Positions 15,172 through 29,757 of a stretch of 64,000 nucleotides of DNA are shown here, in pieces; positions within the stretch are counted from its first letter, which is position 1; every line of letters begins with the position of its first letter. Source of the stretch: Chthonobacter rhizosphaerae (lineage in GTDB: Bacteria; Pseudomonadota; Alphaproteobacteria; Rhizobiales; Pleomorphomonadaceae). The stretch is taken from the NCBI RefSeq assembly GCF_013839525.1, contig NZ_JACDIS010000001.1, positions 496,001-560,000 of the forward strand, in the 5' to 3' direction. Below the pieces are notes generated by a model. It saw only the letters and a list, made by a program, of their open reading frames with translations, ran no database searches and was not told the DNA's origin. A program made the translations under genes and the position numbers.

Positions 15172-15996
15172 TCAAAGCGGATAGGCCAGGGGGCGGGCCG
15201 AGCCGGCGGCGAGCGCCATCGGCACGGCGAAGATCTCGGTCAGCCCATCCGCCGTCAGGATCTCGTCCGGAGTGCCGGACCGGATCACCCGGCCGCCGCG
15301 CAGGGCGACCAGCCGGTCGGCGAAGCGCGCCGCCATGTTGATGTCGTGGAGCACCATCACGATCCCGACGCCGCGGATCTCGGCGAGCGAGCGGACGAGC
15401 GCCAGCACCTCCAGCTGGTGGCCGATGTCGAGGGCGGACGTGGGCTCGTCGAGGAGGAGGAAGCGGCTCTCCTGGGCGACCAGCATGGCGATCCACGCCC
15501 GCTGGCGCTCGCCGCCGGACAGGCTCGCCACGTCCCGGTCCGCGAAGCCGGCCGTACGCGTCACCTCCAGCGCCGCCTCCACGGCGGCCCTGTCCTTCGC
15601 GCCGAACCGCCCGAAGGGTCCGTGCCGGCAGTAGCGGCCGAGGCCGACCAGGTCGCGCACCGTGAAGCCGGCCGCGGCGGCCGGCTCCTGCGGCAGGTAG
15701 GCGATCTCGCGGGCGAGCGCCCGGGCCGCCCAGGCGTGCACCGGCTTGCCGCCGAGTGTGGCGGCGCCGGCGCTCGGCCGCAGCTGCCCGGCGAGGACCC
15801 TGACCAGCGTGGACTTGCCGGACCCGTTGTGCCCCACGAGCGCGTGCACCGTGCCGGCCGCGAAGGCGGCGCTGACCGGGCCGAGGATGGTGCGCCCGCC
15901 CGCCGCCACCGAGACGTCGCGCACGGCGATCGCGTCCCGGTCGACCGCTTGCGAGGCGCCCGGTTCCCCCGCGAAGTACACCGCCACGGCGCTCAC
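15172..15996 (-). CDS. fhuC: ferric-siderophore ABC ATPase, FhuC type
   Basis: A 274-residue ATPase. Walker A is G-H-N-G-S-G-K-S-T, the Q-loop is in Y-L-P-Q-E, the signature is L-S-G-G-E-R-Q-R-A-W-I-A-M and Walker B is F-L-L-L-D-E-P-T-S-A-L-D. The switch is V-L-H-D-I-N-M-A-A-R-F-A-D-R. The L-H-D-I-N-M-A-A-R segment is typical of the FecE/FhuC/BtuD branch. The GTG start at 15996 overlaps the TonB receptor stop (GTGA, 15993-15996), giving translational coupling to the outer-membrane receptor. Extensions in this frame into the receptor gene are shadows. Confidence 0.92.
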   Translation of the reverse strand: MSAVAVYFAGEPGASQAVDRDAIAVRDVSVAAGGRTILGPVSAAFAAGTVHALVGHNGSGKSTLVRVLAGQLRPSAGAATLGGKPVHAWAARALAREIAYLPQEPAAAAGFTVRDLVGLGRYCRHGPFGRFGAKDRAAVEAALEVTRTAGFADRDVASLSGGERQRAWIAMLVAQESRFLLLDEPTSALDIGHQLEVLALVRSLAEIRGVGIVMVLHDINMAARFADRLVALRGGRVIRSGTPDEILTADGLTEIFAVPMALAAGSARPLAYPL

Positions 15997-18095
15997 CAGC
16001 GGTACCGCAGGCTGGCGATGACGCTGCGGCCGGCTTCCCGGTAGCAGTAGCCGGACGTGCAGGTCACCTCCCGGTCGTCGAAGAGGTTGGTGGCGTTCAC
16101 CTGGAGGCGGGTGCCCTCCAGGTCCGGGTCGAGGCCGCCGAGGTCGTAGTGGACCGCCGCGTCCACCAGGACGCGGGCGTCGTTCTCGAAGGTGTTCAGG
16201 TCGTCGCCGAAGCTGGCGCCCACGTAGCGAACGCCGGCCCCGAAGCCGAGGCCCACCGCCGGGCCGGACGGGATGGTGTAGTCCGCCCAGAGCGAGGCCG
16301 TGTGGTGCGGCACGCTGGAGAGCCGGTTCCCCGCCGTGCCGGCGGCGCCGCGCTCGATGGTGAGGTCCACGTAGGCGTAGGAGGCGATCAGGCTCAGGCC
16401 GTTGCGGAAGCTCGCCGCCCCCTCGATCTCGAAGCCCCTGGAGCGCAGATCCAGCTGCACCTGTTCGTTCACGCCCGAGGAGGCGTCGAACACCACGCCG
16501 TTCGTCTGGCGGATGTCGAACAGGGAGGCGGTGATCACCGCGTTGGTGTCGGGGATCTGGTACTTGACACCCACCTCCACCTGCTCGCCCTCGGTCGGCC
16601 GGGCGGGCGTGCCGTCCACCAGGATGCCGACGTTCGGCGCGAAGGAGGTGGAGTAGAGCGCGTAGGGGACGAGGCCGAGGTCCGTCCGCCAGGACAGGCC
16701 GGCGCGGCCGGAGAAGTCGGTATCGTCCTCCGTCGTGGAGGACCGTCCGCCTGCGCCGTCCGGCGTCTCGGTCTCGGCCGACAGCCAGTCGTGCCGCGCC
16801 CCGAGCGTCAGGGCGAGGTTGCCGAAGCGCATCTCGTCCTGGACGTAGACGCCGGCGTTCAGCATGTCCTGGGCGGACGCGAAGGCGAGGCCCGGCGGCG
16901 TGCCTTCGCCCGGGATCGCGCCGAAACCGTTGCGCTGCTCGTAGGTCACATAGCCGAGGTCGGCGCCGACCAGCAGGGTGTGGCTCACCGGCCCGGTATC
17001 GAATCGGGCTTCCAGCTGGTTGTCCAGCACCACCGTGTGGACCTCCTCCGCATTGAGGCCGGCGGCGCGGGTGATCGGGCTGGTGGTCGGATCGACCACG
17101 TAGGCGTATTCCAGACGGTTGTCGATGTGGGCATAGCGGGCGTTCTGGCGGACCGTGAAGGTCTCGTCGAAGCGGTGCTCGAACTCCCACCCGATCCGCT
17201 GCTGCTGCTGGTCGAAATCATTGTAGCGCGGGTCGCCGGAATAGATGTCCGTGACGTCGCTGCCGTCGTTCTCGAACGCCGCCGTGCCGCCGGTCCTGGA
17301 GTCCATCACCTCGCCGAGGACGGTGAGACTGGTGTCCGCGTCCGGCCGCCAGGTGACCGCCGGCGCCAGATAGAGCCGGTCGTCCGGGAAACCCTCGATC
17401 TCGGTGCCGCTGGCGCGCCCGACGCCGGTCAGCCGGTAGAGGAGCGTGCCCTCCGCGTTCGCCGGCCCGGACAGGTCGACGTTCACCTGCTTGCGGTCGT
17501 GGCTGCCGTAGCTCACCTCGACCTCGCGGAAGGCTTCGTCCAGCGGCCGCTTGGAGATGACGTCCACCAGTCCGCCGACGCTCGCCGGCCCGTAGAGGGC
17601 CGAGGCGGGACCCTTCAGGATCGTGATGCCCTCGATGCCATAGGGCTCGGTCTTGAAGATGGCCGTGGGGCTGTTCATCTCCCGCAGGCCGTCGCGGAAG
17701 CGGCCGGTATAGGTGGCCGGGAAGCCGCGGACGAAGAAGGCGTCGAAGCGCGGGTCGAACCCGTAGGCGCCGGTCCGCGCGCCGGGAACGTACGCGAGGG
17801 CGTCGAGCAGGGTCTGCGGGTTACGGTCGTCGAGCTGCTTCTCGCTGACGGTGGAGACCGACTGCGGCACCTCGATCAGCGGCGTCCCGGTCTTCGTGGC
17901 CGCCCGGGCCTCGCCCGTCACATAGCCCTCGCTCGTCATCACCGTCTCGGACTGGCCGTCGACCGTGATCGGCTCCAGCACCACCGCCTCGTCCGCCGCA
18001 TCGCCGCCGGCCGGTTGGTCCTGGGCCATGGCGGCGGAGGCGAGGGCCAGCAGGGAGGCGGAAGCGAGAAAGGCGAGCCGGACCGGAAACATCAT
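15993..18095 (-). CDS. TonB-dependent siderophore receptor 1
   Basis: A 700-residue outer-membrane receptor with a signal peptide ending A-S-A-A-M-A-Q. Next come a TonB-box-like stretch (V-V-L-E-P-I-T-V) and a plug domain (P-Q-S-V-S-T-V-S-E-K-Q-L, V-R-G-F, I-L-K-G-P-A-S-A-L-Y-G-P-A-S-V-G-G). A beta-barrel follows, ending in the aromatic S-L-R-Y-R-W. The start is Met-Met (18095 or 18092); no strong ribosome site helps to choose. A possible promoter with TTGACT (18152-18157) and TATAGC (18131-18136), spaced 15 bp, flanks the 15-bp dyad at 18142-18156. It leads the fhuCDBF-type operon and is divergent from the AraC regulator, the expected activator. The ligand is unknown. Confidence 0.93.
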   Translation of the reverse strand: MMFPVRLAFLASASLLALASAAMAQDQPAGGDAADEAVVLEPITVDGQSETVMTSEGYVTGEARAATKTGTPLIEVPQSVSTVSEKQLDDRNPQTLLDALAYVPGARTGAYGFDPRFDAFFVRGFPATYTGRFRDGLREMNSPTAIFKTEPYGIEGITILKGPASALYGPASVGGLVDVISKRPLDEAFREVEVSYGSHDRKQVNVDLSGPANAEGTLLYRLTGVGRASGTEIEGFPDDRLYLAPAVTWRPDADTSLTVLGEVMDSRTGGTAAFENDGSDVTDIYSGDPRYNDFDQQQQRIGWEFEHRFDETFTVRQNARYAHIDNRLEYAYVVDPTTSPITRAAGLNAEEVHTVVLDNQLEARFDTGPVSHTLLVGADLGYVTYEQRNGFGAIPGEGTPPGLAFASAQDMLNAGVYVQDEMRFGNLALTLGARHDWLSAETETPDGAGGRSSTTEDDTDFSGRAGLSWRTDLGLVPYALYSTSFAPNVGILVDGTPARPTEGEQVEVGVKYQIPDTNAVITASLFDIRQTNGVVFDASSGVNEQVQLDLRSRGFEIEGAASFRNGLSLIASYAYVDLTIERGAAGTAGNRLSSVPHHTASLWADYTIPSGPAVGLGFGAGVRYVGASFGDDLNTFENDARVLVDAAVHYDLGGLDPDLEGTRLQVNATNLFDDREVTCTSGYCYREAGRSVIASLRYRW

Positions 18096-18141
18096 GGAAC
18101 ATACTCGATAGGAATGAGCTATGCCGTCTCGCTATAAAACC

Positions 18142-18156
18142 TGAACTGAAGAGTCA
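18142..18156 (-). promoter_or_regulatory. 15-bp dyad within the receptor 1 promoter
   Basis: Read on the minus strand it is TGACTCTTCAGTTCA, placed between TTGACT and TATAGC. It aligns with similar 15-bp elements before the AraC gene (18363) and before receptor 2 (19429). Only the outer TGA/TCA arms are perfect here, so it is the weakest of the three copies. Confidence 0.4.
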
Positions 18157-18362
18157 AGTTTCGCTTTCGACCCTTGCACCCGGGATGCGCGCAGGGTCGG
18201 CCGGCAGGGCCCCCGTCCAATGCGGTCCCCTGCAGGCCGCGAATCGGCCGCTTGAAGACCGCACCACATGCATCCAGCGCGCCCGGCGCCGGTCGGGACC
18301 GAGGGGCCTTTGACGGCCGATGGCGGTCTTGCATCCGCCAGGTCACGCACTTTCCGATTTGT

Positions 18363-18377
18363 GGAGTAATAAACTCC
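18363..18377 (+). promoter_or_regulatory. 15-bp dyad before the AraC regulator gene
   Basis: GGAGT-AATAA-ACTCC, perfect 5-bp arms. A TTTATA box follows 3 bp later, at 18381-18386. This is the best palindrome of the three related elements and would allow autoregulation. Confidence 0.42.
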
Positions 18378-18436
18378 AGTTTATAGGAACAAGCCGAGCC
18401 CGTCCAACACTGCGACGCTTGCGACAGACCTGCTTC

Positions 18437-19327
18437 ATGGCCGCCTTGACCTTCAGACCTCGCATGCGGACCCGCCTCAGCGGCTTTTCGCCCGGCGCCG
18501 ACCTCCGCGTGCGCGCCTACGACGGCATCGTGACGGACCTCTGGACGGTCGGATGCGCGGCGAGCGCCGGAGGGGAATACGTCGCCCGCGACCCGCGCAT
18601 CGTCGTCATCCTGGAGGGCGCCGGTCACGGCGACATCGCGGTGGACCTGCCCACGGGCGGGCGCAAAAGCCGGCCCGGCAATGCCGTCACGGTCAGCTAC
18701 ATACCGGCGGACTACCCGATCCGGGCCGAGATCACCGGGCTCGCTCGGCTTCGGCATCTGGACATCCATTTCGATCCGACCGCCTTGGCCCGCCGGTGTC
18801 CGAACGTCCTGGACCGGACCCGGCTCGAAACGCCGCGCGTGCTCGTCACCAACGAGCGCGTGGCGTCCCTCGCCGGGCTGATCGCGGCCGATTGCGCGTC
18901 CGACGCGCCCCGGCATGCCCTGTTCGGCGAGAGCCTCACGCTCGCGCTCATCACCGAAACGCTGGAGATCGACGCGCCCGCCGACAAGGGCGGCGCCCCG
19001 CTTCGGCCCGCGGCGCTTCGCCGGGTCATCGCCCACCTGGAGGCCCATGCGACGGAGACGGTCCGCGTCCGCGACCTCGCGGATCTGGTCGGCCTGTCGG
19101 AGAGCCACTTCTGCCGCAACTTCAAGGCCGCCACCGGGCTCACGCCCCATCGCTGGCAGATGCGCGCGCGCATCGAGAAGGCCCAGGCGCTGCTGACCGA
19201 ACGGCCCTGCCTGCTGACCGACGTGGCGGCAGCCACCGGCTTCGCCGACCACTCGCACTTCAGCCGCGTGTTCAGGAAGATGACGGGCACCTCGCCGAGC
19301 GCCTGGCTGGCGAGCCGTGGCGGGTGA
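18437..19327 (+). CDS. AraC-family transcriptional regulator of siderophore uptake
   Basis: A 296-residue regulator. The N-terminal half is a ligand-sensing region without a clear cupin signature. The C-terminal 100 residues hold two helix-turn-helix motifs: V-R-D-L-A-D-L-V-G-L-S-E-S-H-F-C-R-N-F and L-T-D-V-A-A-A-T-G-F-A-D-H-S-H-F-S-R-V-F, followed by G-T-S-P-S-A-W. This layout is common in AraC proteins that sense ferric siderophore and activate receptor genes (PchR/AlcR-like). ATG 18437 is chosen because it lies downstream of the predicted promoter at 18363-18386; the ATG at 18320 would lie before it. It sits between two TonB receptor genes, each with a matching upstream dyad. Confidence 0.9.
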   Translation: MAALTFRPRMRTRLSGFSPGADLRVRAYDGIVTDLWTVGCAASAGGEYVARDPRIVVILEGAGHGDIAVDLPTGGRKSRPGNAVTVSYIPADYPIRAEITGLARLRHLDIHFDPTALARRCPNVLDRTRLETPRVLVTNERVASLAGLIAADCASDAPRHALFGESLTLALITETLEIDAPADKGGAPLRPAALRRVIAHLEAHATETVRVRDLADLVGLSESHFCRNFKAATGLTPHRWQMRARIEKAQALLTERPCLLTDVAAATGFADHSHFSRVFRKMTGTSPSAWLASRGG

Positions 19328-19428
19328 TGCCGAAAGGACACGAGCGACGCTGGACGCCGTCGGCACGTGCGACGGGAGCGCAGGCCCGTTCCAGCACAGC
19401 GGATTCGTCCAAGCCAGCTCCGAAAACT

Positions 19429-19443
19429 TGAGTTATTGGCTCA
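19429..19443 (+). promoter_or_regulatory. 15-bp dyad before receptor 2
   Basis: TGAGTTATTGGCTCA, 4-bp arms (TGAG/CTCA), preceded by CT and followed 2 bp later by TATATG (19446-19451). The upstream CTTGAGTTATTGG...TCA resembles the receptor 1 element CTTGACTCTTCAG...TCA. Confidence 0.42.
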
Positions 19444-19493
19444 TCTATATGGCCGGCCAGGGCCGGCGCGTTCAGGCGTTCAAGGTGGGTGAC

Positions 19494-21638
19494 ATGGTCC
19501 AGGCTTGGTGGGGCACGACGGGGCGGGATCTGCTGAGCGGGACGGCGGCTGCCGCGCTTCTCCTCGCACCCGCGCTCGCCGACGCGCAGACTGCGCCGGT
19601 CGCGCTCGAGCCCATCGTGGTGGAGGGGTCCGGCGACGGAGCGACGGATCCGGTCGAGGGCTATGTGGCCGGGCGGACCGCCACCGGGTCCAAGACGGCG
19701 ACGCCGGTGGAGGAGATCCCGCAGGCGGTATCGGTCATCGGCCGCGAGCAGATCGAGAACCTCGGCGCCGAGAAGGCCGACGAGGCCCTGCGCTACACCG
19801 CGGGCGTCTTCGCCCAGCCGTTCGGTCCGGACACCGACACGAACTGGTTGTTCATCCGGGGCTTCCAGGCCACCCAGACCGGCCTCTACCTGGACGGCCT
19901 CCAGTCCTACGGCTTTGGCTTCGGCGGCTTCTTGATCGACAGCTATCTCCTCGACCGGGTGGAGGTGCTGAAGGGCGCCGCGTCCGTGCTCTACGGCGGC
20001 AGCAACCCGGGCGGCCTCGTCAATCTGGTCAGCCGGCGTCCGGTGTTCGAGCGCCTGCGCGCGCTGGACTTCGGCATCAACGACGCCGGAACCGGCTACG
20101 TGGGCTTCGACGTCGGCGATGCCGTGGACGCCGAGACGGCTTATCGCGTGACCGGCCGCGTCCTCGGCGGGCAGGGCTATTCGGACGAGCAGGACGAATT
20201 CCGGGGGACCGTCTCCCCGGCGGTGACGATGAACCTCGGTGAAGACACCACGCTCACCGTTCTCGCCAATCTCACCGTCATGGACCAGAACCACGGCGGC
20301 GGCAGCTTCCTGCCCTATGTGGGCACAGTCGTTCCGGCCCCGTTCGGCTTCATCGATCGCGACACGAACTTCACCGAGCCCGCCGTCGACACCTACGAGC
20401 GCAAGCAAGGCCACATCGGATACGACCTGGAGCACCGGCTCGAGAATGGCTGGGAGATTCGCCAGAACGCCCGCTACGGGCACAGCGACCTGCGCGAGGT
20501 CTCGATCTATCCCTACGGCTACAACGCCTTCTCGCCGACGCCGACCGACCCGTCCGGCCTCCTGTCGCGCATCAACTTCGAGCACGACACGGTCGTCGAC
20601 ACCGTTCTCGTCGACACTCAGATCGAGGGCGAGGTGCGGACCGGCCCGGTGGACCACCAGCTGCTCATGGGCATCGACTACAAGTTCTTCCGCATGGACC
20701 AGATGCAGGCCACCGGGGCGGTGACGCCGATCAGCGCGGTGGATCCGGTCTACGGCGGCGTGGTCGGTCCTCGTACCCCGTACATCGACGAGGTCATCAG
20801 CCAGCACCAGATCGGGCTCTACGCCCAGGACCAGATGCGCTTCGGCGACGGCTGGATCGTCACGCTGAACGGCCGGTACGACTACGTGTCGACGGACGTG
20901 GACGGCCTGCGGACCGGCGGCGACGACACCGGTGAGTGGAGCGGTCGCGCCGGGCTCGCCTATGCGTTCGACAACGGCATCACCCCGTACGCCAGCGTCT
21001 CGACCTTCTTCAACCCGCAGATCGGGTCGTCGCCGGTGGCCGGGTTCTACAAGCCGGAAACCGGACACCAGGTCGAGGTCGGCGTGAAGGTCAAGCCCGA
21101 GTGGTTCGACGGCCTGTTCCAGGTCGCCCTGTTCGATCTCACGCGCAAGAACGTCGTCACCGGCCCGTTCCTGGCCGAGACGCAGATCGGCGAGTTCAAC
21201 TCGCGTGGCATCGAGGTGGAGGCGCAGGCGAACATCACCGAGAACCTGCTCCTGACCGCCGCCTTCACGGCCTTCGACCTGGAGATTACCGAGGACGCGA
21301 ACGCGACCCTGATCGGCAACACCCCGTTCATCGTGCCGGAGACCCAGGCCTCCCTGTCCTTCCATTACACCTTCGGCACGGGCCTTCTGGAAGGCTTCAC
21401 GGTCGGCGGCGGCGTCCGCTACCAGGGTTCGTCCTGGGTGGACAACGAGAACACGCTGAAGGTGCCGTCCGCGACGGTGTTCGACGCCAAGGTCGGCTTC
21501 GACGCCGAGGACTGGTCCGTCGCCCTCAACGTGAACAACATCTTCGACCGAGACTATGTGGCGAGCTGCCAGACCCAGTTCGCGTGCAGCTACGGCGAGG
21601 GCCGCGTGGCGAAGCTGACCGCCCAGATCAGGTTCTGA
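19494..21638 (+). CDS. TonB-dependent siderophore receptor 2
   Basis: A 714-residue outer-membrane receptor. The signal region is M-V-Q-A-W-W-G-T-T-G-R-D-L-L-S-G-T-A-A-A with cleavage near A-D-A-Q. A TonB-box-like V-A-L-E-P-I-V-V-E-G, a plug with P-Q-A-V-S-V-I-G-R-E-Q-I, I-R-G-F, L-K-G-A-A-S-V-L-Y-G-G-S-N-P-G-G-L-V-N, and a barrel ending K-L-T-A-Q-I-R-F follow. ATG 19494 (with AAGGTGGG about 6 nt upstream) is preferred to the earlier ATGs at 19317 and 19449, which fall before or inside the predicted promoter. Plug and barrel are clearly related to receptor 1 but differ throughout, so a different siderophore is likely. It is probably activated by the AraC regulator upstream. Confidence 0.93.
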   Translation: MVQAWWGTTGRDLLSGTAAAALLLAPALADAQTAPVALEPIVVEGSGDGATDPVEGYVAGRTATGSKTATPVEEIPQAVSVIGREQIENLGAEKADEALRYTAGVFAQPFGPDTDTNWLFIRGFQATQTGLYLDGLQSYGFGFGGFLIDSYLLDRVEVLKGAASVLYGGSNPGGLVNLVSRRPVFERLRALDFGINDAGTGYVGFDVGDAVDAETAYRVTGRVLGGQGYSDEQDEFRGTVSPAVTMNLGEDTTLTVLANLTVMDQNHGGGSFLPYVGTVVPAPFGFIDRDTNFTEPAVDTYERKQGHIGYDLEHRLENGWEIRQNARYGHSDLREVSIYPYGYNAFSPTPTDPSGLLSRINFEHDTVVDTVLVDTQIEGEVRTGPVDHQLLMGIDYKFFRMDQMQATGAVTPISAVDPVYGGVVGPRTPYIDEVISQHQIGLYAQDQMRFGDGWIVTLNGRYDYVSTDVDGLRTGGDDTGEWSGRAGLAYAFDNGITPYASVSTFFNPQIGSSPVAGFYKPETGHQVEVGVKVKPEWFDGLFQVALFDLTRKNVVTGPFLAETQIGEFNSRGIEVEAQANITENLLLTAAFTAFDLEITEDANATLIGNTPFIVPETQASLSFHYTFGTGLLEGFTVGGGVRYQGSSWVDNENTLKVPSATVFDAKVGFDAEDWSVALNVNNIFDRDYVASCQTQFACSYGEGRVAKLTAQIRF

Positions 21639-21646
21639 TCCCGTGG

Positions 21647-21676
21647 AGCCCTGACGGCCCGCGCGCCGTCAGGGCT
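21647..21676. terminator. bidirectional hairpin terminator
   Basis: AGCCCTGACGGC, a 6-nt loop, then GCCGTCAGGGCT: a perfect 12-bp stem between the stop of receptor 2 (21636-21638) and the convergent stop of the hybrid kinase (21675-21677), which it overlaps by 2 bp. There is no T-run on either side. Confidence 0.65.
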
Positions 21677-23747
21677 AGCCCGGGGGCGCCAGCAGTTCCC
21701 GGATCGTCCCGACGAGGCTTTCGTCTTCGAAGGGCTTGGTGAACACCGGCACGTTGGGCGGGCAGTCCGCGATCCCGCTCGTATCCGCATAGCCCGTGAT
21801 GATGATGATCGGGAGGTCGGGACGAAGGTTTCTGGCGAACCGGACCACGTCGAGACCGGACACGATGGGCATGGCGAAATCGGTGATGATCAGGTCGAAG
21901 CGTTGGGGCTGCTTCTCCAGAAGACCCATGGCCTCGCCCCCGCCGGATGCCGTGACCACGTTGAAGCCGCTTTCCTTCAGCAGGGCGGCCGTGATGTCGC
22001 GGACGGAGGCGGTGTCGTCGACCAGCAGGATGCTGCGACCGCGGCCCGCGCCGTCCGGCACCTTGCGGGGAGTTGGGTCGGGGCTCGCCGGGCGGCTCTT
22101 GGGATCGGAGACCTCCACCGGCGACCTTGGCAGCCAAAGCTCCACCGTGGTCCCGGTCCCCTCCTTGCTGTTGATCGTGATGGTGCCGCCGGACTGCTGC
22201 GCGAACCCGTACACGGTGCTGAGCCCGAGGCCCGTTCCCTTGCCGACGTCCTTCGTGGTGAAGAAGGGCTCGATGACGCGGGCGAGATTCTCCGGCGAGA
22301 TCCCGCAGCCCGTATCGGACACGGTGAGGACGACGTAGTCCCCCGCCGGCAATCCGCCGATCTGGTGGTCCGACGCGGTGCGGTTGGTGGCCGACACCCT
22401 GACGGTTCCGCCGGCCGGCATGGCGTCCCGCGCGTTGACGATCAGGTTCATCAGCGCCAGTTCCAGCTGCCCGGTGTCGACGTAGGCGGCCCACAAGGTC
22501 TCGTCCACCGCCCATTCGAACCGCACCAGGCCGCCGAGGATGTGGCCCACCATGCCTTCCATGTTGCCGCGCAGATCGTTGATCTGCACCACCGCCGGCT
22601 TCAGGTGCTGGCGCCGGGAGAAGGCCAGCATCCGCCGGATCAGCTCGGCCCCCTGCTCGGCGGCGTGCCGTGTCATGTGAAGCACCTGGCGGGCGTCCTC
22701 CGACAGGGTCGACCGGCGCTCGATGAGGCCGAGCCCGCCCAGCACCGACGCCAGCAGGTTGTTGAGGTCGTGCGCGACGCCGCCCGTCAGCTTGCCGATC
22801 GCGTCCAGCTTCTGCGCCTGGACCAGTTGGTCCTCCAGCTTGCGCCGGTCGGTCACGTCGAGGAGCGTGCCGGCGATGCCGATCGGCACGCCGTCCGGGT
22901 CGCGCAGGAGCACCGACTTGTCCAGGAAGTGCTTGAACTGGCCGTCGGCGCAGTTCCATCGATACTCCGACACCGCGACGCCGTTCTTGAACAGGGCCGC
23001 CGGGGCGTGCAGGCGGAGCGCCCGGTCGTCCGGGTGGATCCGCTCGTACCAGAAGGCGTGCGCGTTGAGCTCCCTGTCGTTGAAGCCGGTCAGGGCGTGG
23101 AGGTCTCCGCCGATGAAGCGCGGGGCGCGATCCTCGCCCGAAAGGTCCTCCTCGTAGAGCGCTACGGGGAGCGAGCGCAGGATCAGGGCCTGCCGCTCCT
23201 CCACCTTGAGGAGCGCCTTCTCCATCTCGAGCCGCTCGGCGTTGGCCCGGAGGTTCTCCTCGTAGAGACGCTGCTGCTGGACGGCGTTGCGCTGGATCTC
23301 CTGGGTCTTCTCGTAGAGGTCGACGAAGACCGCCACCTTGGACCGCAGGATGACCGGGTCGAACGGTTTGAACACGTAGTCGACCGCGCCCATGTCGTAG
23401 CCGCGCAGCATGTGCGCGTCTTCCTTGTTGATGGCGGTCAGGAAGATGATCGGCGTGCGCTTGGACTGCTCCCGCTGCCTGATGAAGCGGGCCGTGTCGT
23501 AGCCGTCGAGCCCGGGCATGTAGACGTCCAGGAGAATGACGGCGAACTCCTGCTTCAGCAGATAGCGCAGGGCCTCCTCGCCCGAGGCGGCGGTCACCAC
23601 GTCCGCGACGGTGTCGAGGATCGTCGAGATCGCCAGGAGGTTCCGCTCATCGTCATCCACGACCAGGATCTTCGCGGGCGAGTCACCCGGCGCGGGCGAG
23701 GACGAGGGTCCGGACATGGAGGCTGTACTCTGAAGGACGCTCACCAT
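21675..23747 (-). CDS. hybrid histidine kinase REC-PAS-HisKA-HATPase-REC
   Basis: A 690-residue soluble protein. An N-terminal receiver has V-V-D-D-D at 29-33 and phosphoacceptor Asp74 in [10 protein letters not shown] short coiled coil and a PAS domain follow (about 190-300, ending [11 protein letters not shown]). The HisKA His is near 326 in [10 protein letters not shown]. HATPase boxes are N-A-R-D-A-M-P and D-T-G-C-G-I-S then G-T-G-L-G-L-S. A C-terminal receiver has Asp near 621 in I-I-T-D-F-A-M-P. There is no membrane segment. The ATG lies 7 bp after the stop of the HAMP-array kinase, with GAGGA across the junction. The two kinases are probably co-expressed parts of one phosphorelay; the N-terminal receiver could accept phosphate from the upstream kinase. 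Confidence 0.9.
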   Translation of the reverse strand: MVSVLQSTASMSGPSSSPAPGDSPAKILVVDDDERNLLAISTILDTVADVVTAASGEEALRYLLKQEFAVILLDVYMPGLDGYDTARFIRQREQSKRTPIIFLTAINKEDAHMLRGYDMGAVDYVFKPFDPVILRSKVAVFVDLYEKTQEIQRNAVQQQRLYEENLRANAERLEMEKALLKVEERQALILRSLPVALYEEDLSGEDRAPRFIGGDLHALTGFNDRELNAHAFWYERIHPDDRALRLHAPAALFKNGVAVSEYRWNCADGQFKHFLDKSVLLRDPDGVPIGIAGTLLDVTDRRKLEDQLVQAQKLDAIGKLTGGVAHDLNNLLASVLGGLGLIERRSTLSEDARQVLHMTRHAAEQGAELIRRMLAFSRRQHLKPAVVQINDLRGNMEGMVGHILGGLVRFEWAVDETLWAAYVDTGQLELALMNLIVNARDAMPAGGTVRVSATNRTASDHQIGGLPAGDYVVLTVSDTGCGISPENLARVIEPFFTTKDVGKGTGLGLSTVYGFAQQSGGTITINSKEGTGTTVELWLPRSPVEVSDPKSRPASPDPTPRKVPDGAGRGRSILLVDDTASVRDITAALLKESGFNVVTASGGGEAMGLLEKQPQRFDLIITDFAMPIVSGLDVVRFARNLRPDLPIIIITGYADTSGIADCPPNVPVFTKPFEDESLVGTIRELLAPPG

Positions 23748-23754
23748 CCGATCC

Positions 23755-29487
<5,733 letters not shown>

Positions 29488-29561
29488 GATGCCCCCCGAG
29501 GGCCGCCGGCAGCAATTCACCGGCAGCGCCGTTTCATGTCCAAGGTGTTGACGGAGCTCTC

Positions 29562-29577
29562 AACGATTTACATCGTT
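29562..29577. promoter_or_regulatory. inverted repeat in the AT-richer divergent region
   Basis: AACGAT-TTAC-ATCGTT, perfect 6-bp arms, in the 270-bp space between the HAMP-array kinase and the winged-helix gene. The region also has AGCCCC (29678-29683) pairing with GGGGCT (29693-29698). The winged-helix protein at 29758 is a possible binder of the first element. Confidence 0.3.
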
Positions 29578-29621
29578 AAAAGAAGTATAGAGTCGTCCGG
29601 GCGAACTTCGCCGATGGCGCT

Positions 29622-29646
29622 AACGCGAGCTGCGGTGATTTGTTCC
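29622..29646 (-). promoter_or_regulatory. predicted EcfG-type (general stress) promoter of the HAMP-array kinase
   Basis: On the minus strand GGAAC (29642-29646), exactly 16 bp, then CGTT (29622-29625). This matches the consensus GGAAC-N16/17-CGTT of the alphaproteobacterial general stress sigma factor. It points toward the kinase gene and would give a leader of about 130 bases. Confidence 0.5.
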
Positions 29647-29757
29647 GAATGAATGTGTCAGACAGAGAATATTCTCCAGCCCCTTGCCACCCGGGGCTCG
29701 GGTGCGCACACTGCCGCCCATGGTCTGGCTGGGCGGCGTATCCTCAAATTTTCCGAA

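Noticed and set aside
15172-17190. A long minus-strand frame joining FhuC to an N-terminal extension through the receptor gene.
   Set aside because: The GTG at 15996 overlapping the receptor stop explains the FhuC start; the upstream part is a shadow of the receptor gene.
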